A stretch of 64,000 nucleotides of DNA from Gammaproteobacteria bacterium (GCA_029289235.1 JARFTZ010000046.1:186001-250000), one strand, 5' to 3'; positions 48,871 to 57,927 are shown, counted from the stretch's first letter. Translations and numbers: made by a program. Notes: generated by a model not told the origin, from the sequence alone.

Positions 48871-49731
48871 ATGAAAAAAACCGCCTCCCCCGACATTCCC
48901 GAAATACGTCCCGGCCAGTCGCTTGAACTGCTGAAGGAATTGCACATCCTCACGCGCGACGGCAAGTTGAACCAGGACAGCCGGCGCAAACTGAAGCAGG
49001 TTTACCACCTCTACAACTTCATCGCGCCGCTGCTCGACGAGCTGTCACAAGCCGGCGAGGACATCACCCTCGCCGACCACGGCGCCGGCAAATCGTATCT
49101 CGGCTTCATTCTTTACGACCTGTTCTTCAAGGCGCGGGACACTGGCCGGATCTACGGCATCGAAACGCGCCAGGAACTCGTGGAAAAATCGCGAGCGCTG
49201 GCGCAGCGGCTCGCCTTTGGCCGGATGGACTTTCTCAACCTGACGGTCGAGGAGTCGATCCATTCACCGGAACTGCCGGCGCAGGTAGACGTCGTCACCG
49301 CCCTGCACGCCTGCGACACGGCGACCGACGACGCCATCCGCTTCGCCCTGCACAAGCAGGCCCGCTTCATCGTCCTCGTACCGTGCTGCCAGGCGGAAAT
49401 CGCCGCCGTGCTGCGCAAGAACAAGAACGCGTCGTTCGGCAAGACGCCGCTCTCCGAACTTTGGCGCCATCCGATCCATACCCGCGAATTCGGCAGCCAG
49501 CTGACCAACGCCCTGCGCTGCCTGATGCTCGAAGCGCACGGTTATCAGGTAACGGTCACCGAGCTCGTCGGCTGGGAGCATTCGATGAAGAACGAGCTGA
49601 TCGTCGCCCGGCACACCGGGCAGGTCCGCCGTAATGCCGAAGACCGCCTCGCCGCAATCCTGCACGAACTGAACCTCGACGAACTGCGCGAACGCTTCCT
49701 CCTGCCCCCACTTGCCGTGGAAGCCGACTGA
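48871..49731 (+). CDS. Class I SAM-dependent methyltransferase (Methyltransf_32-like)
   Basis: A 286-residue protein. Motif I appears as LADHGAGKSYLGFILYDLF near residue 68, the post-I acidic residue in IYGIETRQELVEKS near residue 94, and VDVVTALHACDTATDDAI near residue 140. FIVLVPCCQAEIAAVLR follows. This arrangement matches Methyltransf_32 proteins (METTL25/RRNAD1-like), which may modify RNA. The substrate is unknown. Its stop overlaps the next small gene by one base. Confidence 0.85.
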   Translation: MKKTASPDIPEIRPGQSLELLKELHILTRDGKLNQDSRRKLKQVYHLYNFIAPLLDELSQAGEDITLADHGAGKSYLGFILYDLFFKARDTGRIYGIETRQELVEKSRALAQRLAFGRMDFLNLTVEESIHSPELPAQVDVVTALHACDTATDDAIRFALHKQARFIVLVPCCQAEIAAVLRKNKNASFGKTPLSELWRHPIHTREFGSQLTNALRCLMLEAHGYQVTVTELVGWEHSMKNELIVARHTGQVRRNAEDRLAAILHELNLDELRERFLLPPLAVEAD

Positions 49732-50054
49732 TGAGTACCGAAAACTGGATCATCCGCATCGTCGCGCTGCTCTGCGCGGCCGGCAGCGCCGGCCTGCTGT
49801 GGACTTTTGGCGTGTTTGTTCTCGTTCCCTGGCGCGCTGGCCGGCTGTTCGCCCTCAACGCCGCCGAAATACAGATTCTCGGCGCATCGTTGGTTCTGGG
49901 CCTGGCAACGGCCTGGGGCGCCCTGCACATCCTGGCGCAGGCCGATCGCGCCAGCCGTCCAAAAAACTACGCGATGATCCGCATGGTGCTGATCATCGCG
50001 TGGCTCGCCGCCGGCATCGGCGGCATGACGTGGACGCTGGGAAAAGTCGCTTAG
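49731..50054 (+). CDS. Small inner-membrane protein of unknown function
   Basis: A 107-residue protein with three clear transmembrane helices (about 7-35, 47-68 and 83-105) and a basic loop QADRASRPKNYA. It shares a TGATG junction with the methyltransferase gene, so the pair is translationally coupled. I do not recognise a family. Confidence 0.75.
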   Translation: MSTENWIIRIVALLCAAGSAGLLWTFGVFVLVPWRAGRLFALNAAEIQILGASLVLGLATAWGALHILAQADRASRPKNYAMIRMVLIIAWLAAGIGGMTWTLGKVA

Positions 50055-50072
50055 CCTGTTCGCCTGAATAAC

Positions 50073-50348
50073 TCAGGCGGTGGTATTGACCCGCGTCCCG
50101 ACAAGCTGACCGCTGGTGTTGACCACCGGCCGGTTCTGCTCCGCTTCCTGGCGCGCGGCAGCCGCCTTTTCCGTTTCACTGACAGCCTGGGTGGTCTGCA
50201 CGTTGTTCGCCGATTGCGGCTGGGGTGGCGTCGGCTGCGCCTGCGCGGCCTGCGGCTCCTGATCCTGCTCAACCTGACGCGTCCGCGCCTGCGCGGCACG
50301 CTCCGTGATCACCGAATAAAGGCTGGACGTCGTTGAACTGATTTCCAT
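50073..50348 (-). CDS. Gln/Ala-rich small protein of unknown function
   Basis: A 91-residue hydrophilic protein, starting MEISSTTSSLYSVITERAA. The centre is a low-complexity Gln/Pro/Ala stretch (QDQEPQAAQAQPTPPQPQ), then a helical Glu/Ala segment, and the end VVNTSGQLVGTRVNTTA looks like a conserved motif. It is probably disordered. Small proteins with this ending occur, as far as I recall, in Rhodocyclales. No function is assigned. A four-codon longer start is possible. Confidence 0.62.
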   Translation of the reverse strand: MEISSTTSSLYSVITERAAQARTRQVEQDQEPQAAQAQPTPPQPQSANNVQTTQAVSETEKAAAARQEAEQNRPVVNTSGQLVGTRVNTTA

Positions 50349-50487
50349 GGCGCACCTCACCCAAAACCGAAACAGACAGTGTGCATGTTAGACCAATCCG
50401 CAGCGTTTTGTTCAACCGGCTGTAATTGCCAAAACCGGTAGCGCAACGCCAGAATCTGCAAACTCACCTCTTCTCATCCGAATAGTC

Positions 50488-51609
50488 ATGGTCAGCCAAC
50501 CCAATCGCCGTCCACGGATTCTCCTGATAGTCGCCATTGTTGCCGTCGTGGGCTGTTTCACCGCCTGGCAATTCGGCATTCGCGCCCTGAAGGGTCAGAT
50601 CGAACAGGTACTCGGCCCACACGGCGAAGTCCGGGAGATACGCGTCGGACTGACGGGCGTCGAAATCCTTGATCTGCGCATCAAGGCGCAATGCGACACC
50701 GGATGGCCGAGCGAAGATGAACTGCGCGCGCAGCGGATTCTGATCACGCCCAACCTCAACGACCTGTTGACGGCGCAGTTGTCAATCGACCGTATCCACG
50801 TCGAGGGCGCCTACATCGCCATGTTGCGCGCGCGCAACGGTCAACTCAAGGTACTTCCCGGCCTGCTCGATACGAAGCCGGCGACAACATCGAAGACGAC
50901 GAACGGTAGCGATGCGGGCGAGACATCGATCCGCATCGACAACATCGCCATTGCCGGTGGAGTCATCGAATTTTACGATGCCAGCATTCGAAGGACACCG
51001 GTCAAGCTGCGTCTCGAGCAGATCGATGCCAGCCTCGGCAAACTGCTTATCCCGGACCTTACCGGCCAGACGGCGATCAAGGTCAACGGCACCCTGAAAG
51101 GCAACCGGCGCGACGGCAAACTGGCCATCGACGGTGCGATCGAACTGGTGAGCAAGGACTCGGGTTTCACGACCACGCTGCGCGGCGTGGACATGACCGT
51201 CCTGCAGCCCTATCTGGTTCAGGCCGCAGAGACGGGCGTCCGGCACGGGACGCTGGATCTCGATCTCAAGTCGTCGGTCAGCAAGGGCAAGCTCCGAGCC
51301 CCCGGCAAGCTGACGCTCTCGGACCTCGAGCTGAGTTCGGGCTCCGGTTCCTTCATGGGACTGCCACGCAATGCCGCCGTCGGTCTGATGAAGAACAACA
51401 GCGGCAAGATCAGCGTGAAGTTCCTGCTCGAAGGCGACATCGACGACCCGCGCTTTTCGCTCAACGAGCAACTGGCCACGCGGCTTGCCACCTCGCTGGC
51501 AAGTTCTCTGGGGATCAGCATCGAATCGCTCGCCAAGGGCGCCGGCGGCATTGGCGGCAGCGCCTTGAAAGGCATCGGCGATTCGCTCGAAAAGCTGCTG
51601 GGCAGATAA
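50488..51609 (+). CDS. AsmA/DUF748-like envelope protein
   Basis: A 373-residue protein with an N-terminal signal anchor (about residues 9-28) and a repeated beta-strand periplasmic domain: GLTGVEILDLRIK, ITPNLNDLLTAQLSIDRIHVEG, IAIAGGVIEFYDASI near residue 155 and a Gly/Ser-rich C-terminus (GAGGIGGSALKGIGDSLEKL). The pattern fits DUF748/AsmA proteins, which span the periplasm and are thought to move lipids between membranes. No partner gene is adjacent. Confidence 0.8.
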   Translation: MVSQPNRRPRILLIVAIVAVVGCFTAWQFGIRALKGQIEQVLGPHGEVREIRVGLTGVEILDLRIKAQCDTGWPSEDELRAQRILITPNLNDLLTAQLSIDRIHVEGAYIAMLRARNGQLKVLPGLLDTKPATTSKTTNGSDAGETSIRIDNIAIAGGVIEFYDASIRRTPVKLRLEQIDASLGKLLIPDLTGQTAIKVNGTLKGNRRDGKLAIDGAIELVSKDSGFTTTLRGVDMTVLQPYLVQAAETGVRHGTLDLDLKSSVSKGKLRAPGKLTLSDLELSSGSGSFMGLPRNAAVGLMKNNSGKISVKFLLEGDIDDPRFSLNEQLATRLATSLASSLGISIESLAKGAGGIGGSALKGIGDSLEKLLGR

Positions 51610-51665
51610 CACAGGCGATATCATTACGGCATAATCCGTCAAGCATCACGTTCAAGGAGGCCACG

Positions 51666-52217
51666 ATGAAGTCCATCAACCAAACCATCAACCAAACCAT
51701 CATCCTCACCATCATGTCGTTAACCGCCATAGCCAGCAGCACGATTTCCGCCGCCGAGCTGCCGAAACGCAAGCCCGGACTCTGGGAAATCAACATGCAG
51801 ATGGAAGACGCACCGTCAATGGGAGCGATGCAGCAATGCATCGACAAGAACACCGACAACCTCATGCAACAGCAGGCCGGTGAAGAGAAGCCGGAGTGCA
51901 GCGTGATGGACGTGAAGGCCGCCGGAAACCGGGTCACCATCCACAGCGTCTGCAAGGTCGAGGGCTCGACGGCGACGACCGACGGCGTTTTCGAAGGCTC
52001 GTTCGAAACGAACTACAAGGGGACGATGAAGACGCGCTTCAACCCACCGCTGCAGGGCATGGCCGAATCCAACATGACCCAGCAGGCACGCTGGCTCGGC
52101 CCGTGCAAGCCGGGCCAGAAGCCCGGCGACGTGATCATGCCGAACATGGGCGGATTCAACGTCAACGAGATGATGAAGGACCCGAAGATCCAGGAGATGA
52201 TGAAGCGCCAGCGGTGA
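51666..52217 (+). CDS. DUF3617 family periplasmic protein
   Basis: A 183-residue exported protein. The signal segment (residues 1-30) contains a 12-base tandem duplication encoding INQT twice. The mature part starts ELPKRKPGLWEINMQMED, the usual DUF3617 opening, and includes cysteines in MQQCIDKNTD, PECSVMDV, SVCKVEG and GPCKPGQK that probably form disulfides. The Met-rich C-terminus MMKDPKIQEMMKRQR is unusual. A strong AAGGAGG precedes the ATG. The function of DUF3617 is unknown. Confidence 0.85.
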   Translation: MKSINQTINQTIILTIMSLTAIASSTISAAELPKRKPGLWEINMQMEDAPSMGAMQQCIDKNTDNLMQQQAGEEKPECSVMDVKAAGNRVTIHSVCKVEGSTATTDGVFEGSFETNYKGTMKTRFNPPLQGMAESNMTQQARWLGPCKPGQKPGDVIMPNMGGFNVNEMMKDPKIQEMMKRQR

Positions 52218-52248
52218 GTAGCGGCTTTGAGTTGACTGCGCGGCGCCG

Positions 52249-52704
52249 TCAAAGCCAGCGCCGCACGCGTGCCGCGTAGTCCTCGAACTCCTTGCCGAAC
52301 TTCTCGCGCATGACCCGCTCCTCCGGCGCGATCTGGAAGCGGTTCATGGTAACGACGAACAGGCAAGGGCCGGCGAGCGCCCAGGGCGTGGCGAGGAACA
52401 CGGCCCACGCGGTGAGGTAACACAGCAATCCGACGTACATCGGATTGCGGGTCAGCCGATAGACCCCGTGGGTAATCAGCACCGATGCCCGATGCGGCCG
52501 CAGCGGGTTGATCGACGTGCGGGCCCGCAGAAACGCCAGCAAAGCGAGCAGATCGAATACGAGACCGGCAATCACGAGGACCAGTGCGACGAAGCCGCGA
52601 GGCCGCAGCATATCGCTCCAGAGTAATGATCCCGGACTGACGAACCACATCGCCAGCGCAATGCCGCCCGCGACAACCGGCGGCGGAATCGTGTGTTCGA
52701 GCAT
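52249..52704 (-). CDS. Isoprenylcysteine carboxyl methyltransferase (ICMT)-like membrane protein
   Basis: A 151-residue integral membrane protein with four to five helices. The ICMT/PEMT motif THGVYRLTRNPMYVGLLCYL near residue 80 and the late PEERVMREKFGKEFEDYAARV near residue 125 are diagnostic. Bacterial members methylate membrane-associated small molecules or thiols; substrate unknown. ATG at 52704 is preferred; a TTG at 52731 would extend it by nine residues and abut the next gene's stop. Confidence 0.85.
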   Translation of the reverse strand: MLEHTIPPPVVAGGIALAMWFVSPGSLLWSDMLRPRGFVALVLVIAGLVFDLLALLAFLRARTSINPLRPHRASVLITHGVYRLTRNPMYVGLLCYLTAWAVFLATPWALAGPCLFVVTMNRFQIAPEERVMREKFGKEFEDYAARVRRWL

Positions 52705-52731
52705 GCGCACGACCGTCTTCGCCGAGGACAA

Positions 52732-52923
52732 CTACGAGCCGCAGGCCGCCACGGAATCCCGCCGATAGAACTCGGCCGTGGCGACGACTACCCGCGCCTC
52801 TCGTCCGGCTGGAAACGTCCGCGCGTAGCTCTCCGCCGCCTTTCGCGTGGTGAAGTAGCCGTGCGTGGCGAAGGCCAGCACGCCGTCTTCATCCCGGCAA
52901 ATCACGAAATAGCGCTCTCCCAT
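52732..52923 (-). CDS. Small protein of unknown function
   Basis: A 63-residue protein starting at ATG 52923 (MGERYFVICRDEDGVLAF) with an AAGGAGAAGGG sequence upstream as ribosome binding site. Central text is GYFTTRKAAESYARTFPAGR, with VVVATAEFYRRDS near the end, suggestive of a small alpha/beta domain. It lies upstream of the ICMT gene on the same strand. I do not recognise a family. Confidence 0.6.
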   Translation of the reverse strand: MGERYFVICRDEDGVLAFATHGYFTTRKAAESYARTFPAGREARVVVATAEFYRRDSVAACGS

Positions 52924-52996
52924 ACGCCCTTCTCCTTCGAAAACCGGAAAGGCTGCCAGTGTGCCACGCCCAGAGCGGGTCCGGGAGAATAGGCCA

Positions 52997-54535
52997 TCAA
53001 TGCCCCCCCGCCGAGGCATCAACCTTGCGCGTCGGCTTCGGCGCCAGCCAGATCGCCGAGGCGGCAAAGACGAAGGCGATGCCGACCGCGGCCATGATCT
53101 GGTTGGTCGCCAGCATCACGGCCTGGCTGGTTACGAGACGGTCCAGCGATTGCAAGACAGCATCCGCGGACATCCCCGCGTTTTCGAGGAAGCTCTGGAT
53201 GTAGTGATCGCTGTCCGCCAGCCCCACCAGTTCGGCATGATTGCGCGTGATCTGGTCGTCCCAGACGGTGGTGATCAGCGAGGTGGCAAACGCCCCCGAC
53301 AACGTGCGCAGGAAGTTCATCAGCCCGGCAGCCGAGGCCATCTCCTGCGGCTCGACACTGGCCAGCGCCAGCCCGGTCAGCGGGACGAAGAAGAATGGCA
53401 AGCCGAGCCCCATTGCCATCAGCGGCTGCGACACGCTCCAGTAGTCCATGTCAGTCGTGGCGATGGTGCGTGTGAGCGTTACCAGACCCAGCCAGATGAC
53501 GCCGCCGAACACCAGCTTGCGCGGATCGACGCGGTGCGACAATGTGGCGGCAATGGGCGCGACGACCACCGCGAATACACCGCTCCACGCAGTCGCCATG
53601 CCGGCCGACGTGGCCGTGTAGCCCATGTAGGTCTGCAACCACTGCGGCGTCAGCACGTTGGCGCCGAAGAACGCGGCGAAGGCCAGGCTGATGGTCAGCA
53701 CGCTGACCGAGAACCCACGGTGCCGGAAGACCCGTAGATCGACCACGGGGTGCTCCTCGTGCAACTCCCAGATCAGGAAGGCGGCGAAGCCAATGACGGC
53801 AATGATCGCCAGGGCGACGATCTCCGGTGAGGAGAACCAGTCGAGGTTCTTGCCTTCGTCGAGCATCAATTGCAGGGCTCCGACCCAGACGATCAGCAGA
53901 AGCAGTCCGACGCGGTCGATCGGGTTCTTCTTCAGCGGTTCTTCATAGCGCTTGAGCATCTTCCAGGCGATGACCGCGCAGAAGCCGGCGATCGGCAGGT
54001 TGATCCAGAAGATCCAGTGCCAGCTGTATTCGTCGCACAGATGTCCGCCCAGGATCGGCCCGAGCACCGGCGCCACCAGCGTCGTCATCGACCACAGGCC
54101 GATCGCCGCCGCAGCCTTTTCCTTCGGGAAGATCCGCAGCAAAAGCGTCTGGGAGAGCGGCATCAGAGGCCCGCCGGCGAGCCCCTGGCAGATTCGGGCA
54201 AAAACCAGCATGCCGAGCGACCCCGACAAACCGCACATTGCCGAAAAAGCGCCGAAAGCGACCATCGCGGAAACGAAAACACGGACCGCGCCGAAGCGCG
54301 CGGCCAGCCAGCCGGTCAGCGGCACCGTAATGGCTTCGGCCACGGCATACGAGGTGATTACCCACGTTCCCTGGCTGGTCGTCGCCCCGAGGCCGCCGGC
54401 GATGTTCGGCACCGAGACATTGGCGATGGTCATGTCCAGCACGGCGATGAAGTTCGCCGCCGCCAGGATGATCGCCGCACCCCACAGCATTCCCCCGCTC
54501 AGCGGCGCGTCGCCCCGGGCATCCACTTGGCTCAT
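52997..54535 (-). CDS. emrB: DHA2-family MFS multidrug efflux permease (EmrB-like)
   Basis: A 512-residue MFS transporter with 14 predicted transmembrane helices. AVLDMTIANVSVPNIAGGLG near residue 28, SQGTWVITSYAVAEAITVPL near residue 53 and QGLAGGPLMPLSQTLLLRIF near residue 115 (motif C area) are DHA2 signatures. It extrudes hydrophobic drugs by proton antiport together with the membrane fusion protein and NodT channel encoded upstream. The gap to emrA is 13 bases. Confidence 0.92.
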   Translation of the reverse strand: MSQVDARGDAPLSGGMLWGAAIILAAANFIAVLDMTIANVSVPNIAGGLGATTSQGTWVITSYAVAEAITVPLTGWLAARFGAVRVFVSAMVAFGAFSAMCGLSGSLGMLVFARICQGLAGGPLMPLSQTLLLRIFPKEKAAAAIGLWSMTTLVAPVLGPILGGHLCDEYSWHWIFWINLPIAGFCAVIAWKMLKRYEEPLKKNPIDRVGLLLLIVWVGALQLMLDEGKNLDWFSSPEIVALAIIAVIGFAAFLIWELHEEHPVVDLRVFRHRGFSVSVLTISLAFAAFFGANVLTPQWLQTYMGYTATSAGMATAWSGVFAVVVAPIAATLSHRVDPRKLVFGGVIWLGLVTLTRTIATTDMDYWSVSQPLMAMGLGLPFFFVPLTGLALASVEPQEMASAAGLMNFLRTLSGAFATSLITTVWDDQITRNHAELVGLADSDHYIQSFLENAGMSADAVLQSLDRLVTSQAVMLATNQIMAAVGIAFVFAASAIWLAPKPTRKVDASAGGH

Positions 54536-54548
54536 GCCGGCCTCCGCT

Positions 54549-55682
54549 TCAGCTGCGCTCGCGCGTGTCGATCCGCGCGGTCATCGACAAGCCGACCTTC
54601 AGCGGATGGGCTTCCAGCTCGGCCGGGTCGAGCTTGATGCGCACTGGCAGGCGCTGCACCACCTTGATCCAGTTGCCTGTCGCGTTCTGCGCCGGGATCG
54701 CCGCGAACGCCGCGCCGGAACCGCCGGAAAAGCCTTCCACCGTACCGTGATAGAGCACCGCACTGCCATAGATGTCGGCTTCCAGCGTCACCGGCTGGCC
54801 GACGCGGACGTTTTCGAGCTGCACTTCCTTGAAGTTGGCATCGACGTGCATCTGCTGCACCGGCACCACGGCCAGCAGTGGTGTCCCGGCCTGCACACGC
54901 TGGCCGATCTGCACCTGGCGCTTGGCCACCACACCATCGACCGGCGCCCGGACCACTGTCCGCTCCAGGTCGATGGCCGCCTGATCGCGCCGCGCCTTGG
55001 CGAGCGCTACTTCCGGATTCGTTTCCACCGTGCTCTCGGCGATCAATGCGGCGTTCGCCGCCTTGCTGCCGATCGCCGCCGCACGGTTGGCCCGGGCCTG
55101 CTCGGAGGCAGCGCGGGAGGCCGCCAGATTGGCTTCGGCGGCGGCAAAGGCGTTCTGTGCCTTGGTCAATTCGTCACCGGAAACCGAGCCGGATTTCGCC
55201 AGCGCCTCACGCCGCTGCAGGTCGATCTTCGCGCGATCGAAATCGGCTTCGGCCGAAGCAAGTTGTGCCGCCGCGCGCTTCTCGTCGGCTTCGCGTGCCG
55301 CAATCTGGGCCGCCAGTCCACTGTCGGTCGCCACGTAACCCTTGACCCGGCGAATGGCACGGCCGAGTTCGGCGTCCGCCTGCGCCAGCGCCAGGCGAGC
55401 GTCGGTCGGATCGATGACCACCAGGATGTCTCCGGCACTCACCGTCTGCGTGTCGGTAACACGCACCTCGCGGATCGTGCCGCCGACTTCCGGCGTCACC
55501 TGGGCGATCTCCACCGCGGCATAGGCGTTATCGGTCGACACGAAATGTGACCCATAAAGGAACCAGTAGGCGCCCGACGTCAGCGCGGCGACGCCGACCA
55601 CGCCGCCCAGCGCGATCAGCAGCTTGTTACGGCGCCGTTCATTCTCGGCGCGGTTCGGGGATACGGTTGCGTTTTCAGACAT
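54549..55682 (-). CDS. emrA: Membrane fusion protein of tripartite efflux (EmrA/HlyD-like)
   Basis: A 377-residue periplasmic adaptor with one N-terminal membrane helix (about residues 25-45). GGTIREVRVTDTQTVSAGD near residue 72 and VRAPVDGVVAKRQVQIGQRV near residue 238 are the two halves of the lipoyl-like domain; between them lies a long Ala-rich coiled coil. It links the EmrB-like permease to the outer-membrane channel. It is between the nodT and emrB genes on the same strand. Confidence 0.92.
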   Translation of the reverse strand: MSENATVSPNRAENERRRNKLLIALGGVVGVAALTSGAYWFLYGSHFVSTDNAYAAVEIAQVTPEVGGTIREVRVTDTQTVSAGDILVVIDPTDARLALAQADAELGRAIRRVKGYVATDSGLAAQIAAREADEKRAAAQLASAEADFDRAKIDLQRREALAKSGSVSGDELTKAQNAFAAAEANLAASRAASEQARANRAAAIGSKAANAALIAESTVETNPEVALAKARRDQAAIDLERTVVRAPVDGVVAKRQVQIGQRVQAGTPLLAVVPVQQMHVDANFKEVQLENVRVGQPVTLEADIYGSAVLYHGTVEGFSGGSGAAFAAIPAQNATGNWIKVVQRLPVRIKLDPAELEAHPLKVGLSMTARIDTRERS

Positions 55683-55708
55683 GAAGTTTTCCTCGTTTCT
55701 TGCGATGT

Positions 55709-57184
55709 TCAGGTATTCGATGCGGGGTTCTGATGCAGCGCTTCGCGGTAGCCGCCTCCCAGCGCGCGGATGAGCGCCACGTCCAGCGCGAACGCCCGCG
55801 ACTGCAGGTCGCTCAGGCTGCGCAGGCTGTTCAGCAGAACATCCTCGGCGGAGAGCACCTCGAGGTAGCTGGACAATCCGCCCTCGTAGCGATTGCGTGC
55901 CACGCGGTGTGCTTCGGCGGCGGCGTTGGCGGCCTCCTCGGCTTTGGCCAGGCGCCCGCCGAGCGCCCGCTGACTGAGGCCGGCGTCGGCGACTTCCTGC
56001 AGGGCCAGCGTGACGGTCCGGTTGTAGTTGGCGACCGCCTCCTCGTACGTCGCCACCGATCCGCTCAGTTCCCCGCGCAGACGGCCCCCGGTGAAAATCG
56101 GCAGCGAGATCGCCGGCCCGATGCTGCCAACCGTCGAACCACTCTTCGTAAGCAAATCAAGTCCCAACGACTGCAGGCCGATGAACGCCGACAGATTCAC
56201 GTTGGGATAGAACTCGGCCTTTTTCTGGTCGATCCGGTGCTGCTGCGCTTCGGCCTGCAGGCGTGCCGCCACGACATCCGGCCGCCGCCCGATCAGCTCC
56301 GCCGGCAGGTTGCCTGGCAGGCCTGGACGCGCGTCCAGGCGCACCTTCGGACGGGTTATCGACAGACCGCGATCCGGCCCGTCGCCAAGCAAGGCGGCGA
56401 GTCGATTGCGCTGCAGGCCGATCTGTTCGTCGATCGCCAGCAACTCGCCTTCCGCCGTGGCTCGCCGCGCCTCGACGTCGCGCACGCTGCCGCGGGTTTC
56501 CAGCCCGTTGGTGAAACGCTCGGTGAACAGCGCCGCGGTCCTGGCGCGCACTTCGACCGAACGCGCCGCGGTATCGCGTGCCGCAAAAAGCCGTGCCAGT
56601 TCGGCATATGAGTTCGCGATATTGGCAGCCAGAACCAGCCGCGCCTGCGCCACCTCGGCGCGGCGTGCCTCCACTTCCGACGTTGCCGCCGCAAGCCCCG
56701 CGCGATTCTTGCCCCAGAAGTCAAGCTCCCAGCTGAAATCGAGCGTCGCCCGGCCGTAATCCTTCCAGCCCTCCGGCGTCATCGATTCCGGGGTCAGGTA
56801 GTTGTAGCTCTGCCGCTGTTGCGTCGTCGAGGCGTTGGCACCGACCTGCGGCAGCAAGGGCGCGCCGGCCACCTGCCCGGCCGCTTCGGCGCGGCGCAAG
56901 CGGGCGGCGGCAGCGGCCATGTCCGGCGAATCGCGCAAAGCTTCCTCGACGAGGCCATCAAGCTGCCTGTCACCGTAAGCCTGCCACCAGCCGTCCTCCG
57001 GCCAGGCGATTTGTGGCGCCCCGAACGAAGTGTTCGTCTGATACTCGGAAGCGGGCTTGAGTACCGCGAGCGCATCGAGCGACGGAAACTGCGCACAACC
57101 GGCCAGCCCAAGCGCCGCGAGGCCGGCGCCCGCCAGGCGACCGCGACGCATTGACGTACGCGTGAAAAAGCGATGAATGAACAT
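55709..57184 (-). CDS. Efflux outer membrane lipoprotein, NodT family
   Basis: A 491-residue TolC-type channel protein. Near the N-terminus GLAALGLAGCAQF is a lipobox. The mature part has the NodT repeats: LVEEALRDSPDMAAAAARLR, GRRPDVVAARLQAEAQQHRI near residue 285 and the C-terminal EDVLLNSLRSLSDLQSRAF. It forms the outer-membrane duct for the EmrA-EmrB pump and is the first gene of the operon. ATG 57184 is used; ATG at 57151, giving a more compact signal peptide, is possible. Confidence 0.92.
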   Translation of the reverse strand: MFIHRFFTRTSMRRGRLAGAGLAALGLAGCAQFPSLDALAVLKPASEYQTNTSFGAPQIAWPEDGWWQAYGDRQLDGLVEEALRDSPDMAAAAARLRRAEAAGQVAGAPLLPQVGANASTTQQRQSYNYLTPESMTPEGWKDYGRATLDFSWELDFWGKNRAGLAAATSEVEARRAEVAQARLVLAANIANSYAELARLFAARDTAARSVEVRARTAALFTERFTNGLETRGSVRDVEARRATAEGELLAIDEQIGLQRNRLAALLGDGPDRGLSITRPKVRLDARPGLPGNLPAELIGRRPDVVAARLQAEAQQHRIDQKKAEFYPNVNLSAFIGLQSLGLDLLTKSGSTVGSIGPAISLPIFTGGRLRGELSGSVATYEEAVANYNRTVTLALQEVADAGLSQRALGGRLAKAEEAANAAAEAHRVARNRYEGGLSSYLEVLSAEDVLLNSLRSLSDLQSRAFALDVALIRALGGGYREALHQNPASNT

Positions 57185-57202
57185 GACGACCTCTGAAATA
57201 TA

Positions 57203-57212
57203 ACCGTACGGT
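57203..57212. promoter_or_regulatory. Palindromic candidate TetR operator
   Basis: ACCGTACGGT is a perfect 10-base palindrome in the 86-bp divergent gap between the NodT gene and the TetR gene. It lies just downstream of the predicted -10 box of the efflux operon, where a bound repressor would block transcription of both sides. Confidence 0.65.
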
Positions 57213-57214
57213 AC

Positions 57215-57244
57215 AGTTTAGTATTGAACATTCCAGGCCGTCAA
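57215..57244 (-). promoter_or_regulatory. Candidate promoter for the nodT-emrA-emrB operon
   Basis: On the minus strand TTGACG (57244-57239) and TAAACT (57220-57215) are spaced by 18 bases, close to the sigma-70 consensus. The palindrome at 57203-57212 lies directly downstream. Confidence 0.5.
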
Positions 57245-57282
57245 GCTAAAGTAAACCACTTGGTTCAGAAATGAAGGGCACT

Positions 57283-57927
57283 ATGAGAACGAAGACGGAA
57301 GAAAAGCGCGAGGCGATCCTCGCCGTGGCGGCCGAAGTTTTCCGCGAAGTCGGTTTTTCCGGCGCCTCGATGTCGGAAATCTGCACGCGCGTCGGCGGAT
57401 CGAAAGCGACGCTCTACAACTACTTCCCGTCAAAGGAAGAACTGTTCTTCGAGGTGATGTTCCGCTCGACCGAAGCGGAATTCGAGGCCACCCACCAGGC
57501 GCTCGACCCCTCGACCGACGATGTCGCGGCCTGCCTGCGCCATTTCGGCGAGCAGTTTCTCGCGCTTCTCTATTCGGAAAAAGTGCTGTCCGTCCGGCGG
57601 CTGATCATCGCCGAATCCGGACGAGCCCACCTCGGTCATCTGTGTTACGCCCGCGGCCCGGAACGCAGCCAGGCCATGATGGCGGAATTTCTTGCCTCGG
57701 CCATGGCCAAGGGCAAGCTGCGCCCCGCCGATCCGCGCGTCGCCACCCTGCACCTGCGCGCCCTGCTCGAAGCGGAATTGCTCGACTGTATCCTTTTTCA
57801 CATCGACCGACCGGAAGAAGCAGGATCCATTGCCTCGATCGTTTCCCGCGCCATCGATGTCTTCATGATCGCCTACGGTCCGACCCGCGACCCGCAGCCT
57901 TCGTTTGCGGATTCTCCTCGAACCTGA
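57283..57927 (+). CDS. TetR/AcrR-family repressor beside the efflux operon
   Basis: A 214-residue TetR protein. The N-terminal helix-turn-helix spans about residues 8-55 (GASMSEICTRVGGSKATLYNYFPSKEELF with the recognition helix KATLYNYF). The C-terminal part is the ligand-binding and dimer domain. It is divergent to the NodT-EmrAB genes and very likely represses them. ATG at 57283 is chosen because GAAGGGC precedes it; ATG at 57271 in the same frame lacks a ribosome binding site. Confidence 0.9.
   Translation: MRTKTEEKREAILAVAAEVFREVGFSGASMSEICTRVGGSKATLYNYFPSKEELFFEVMFRSTEAEFEATHQALDPSTDDVAACLRHFGEQFLALLYSEKVLSVRRLIIAESGRAHLGHLCYARGPERSQAMMAEFLASAMAKGKLRPADPRVATLHLRALLEAELLDCILFHIDRPEEAGSIASIVSRAIDVFMIAYGPTRDPQPSFADSPRT

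Noticed and set aside
52705-52731. TTG start for the ICMT-like protein
   Set aside because: It would abut the upstream stop but has no ribosome binding site and adds residues outside the family pattern; ATG at 52704 was preferred.
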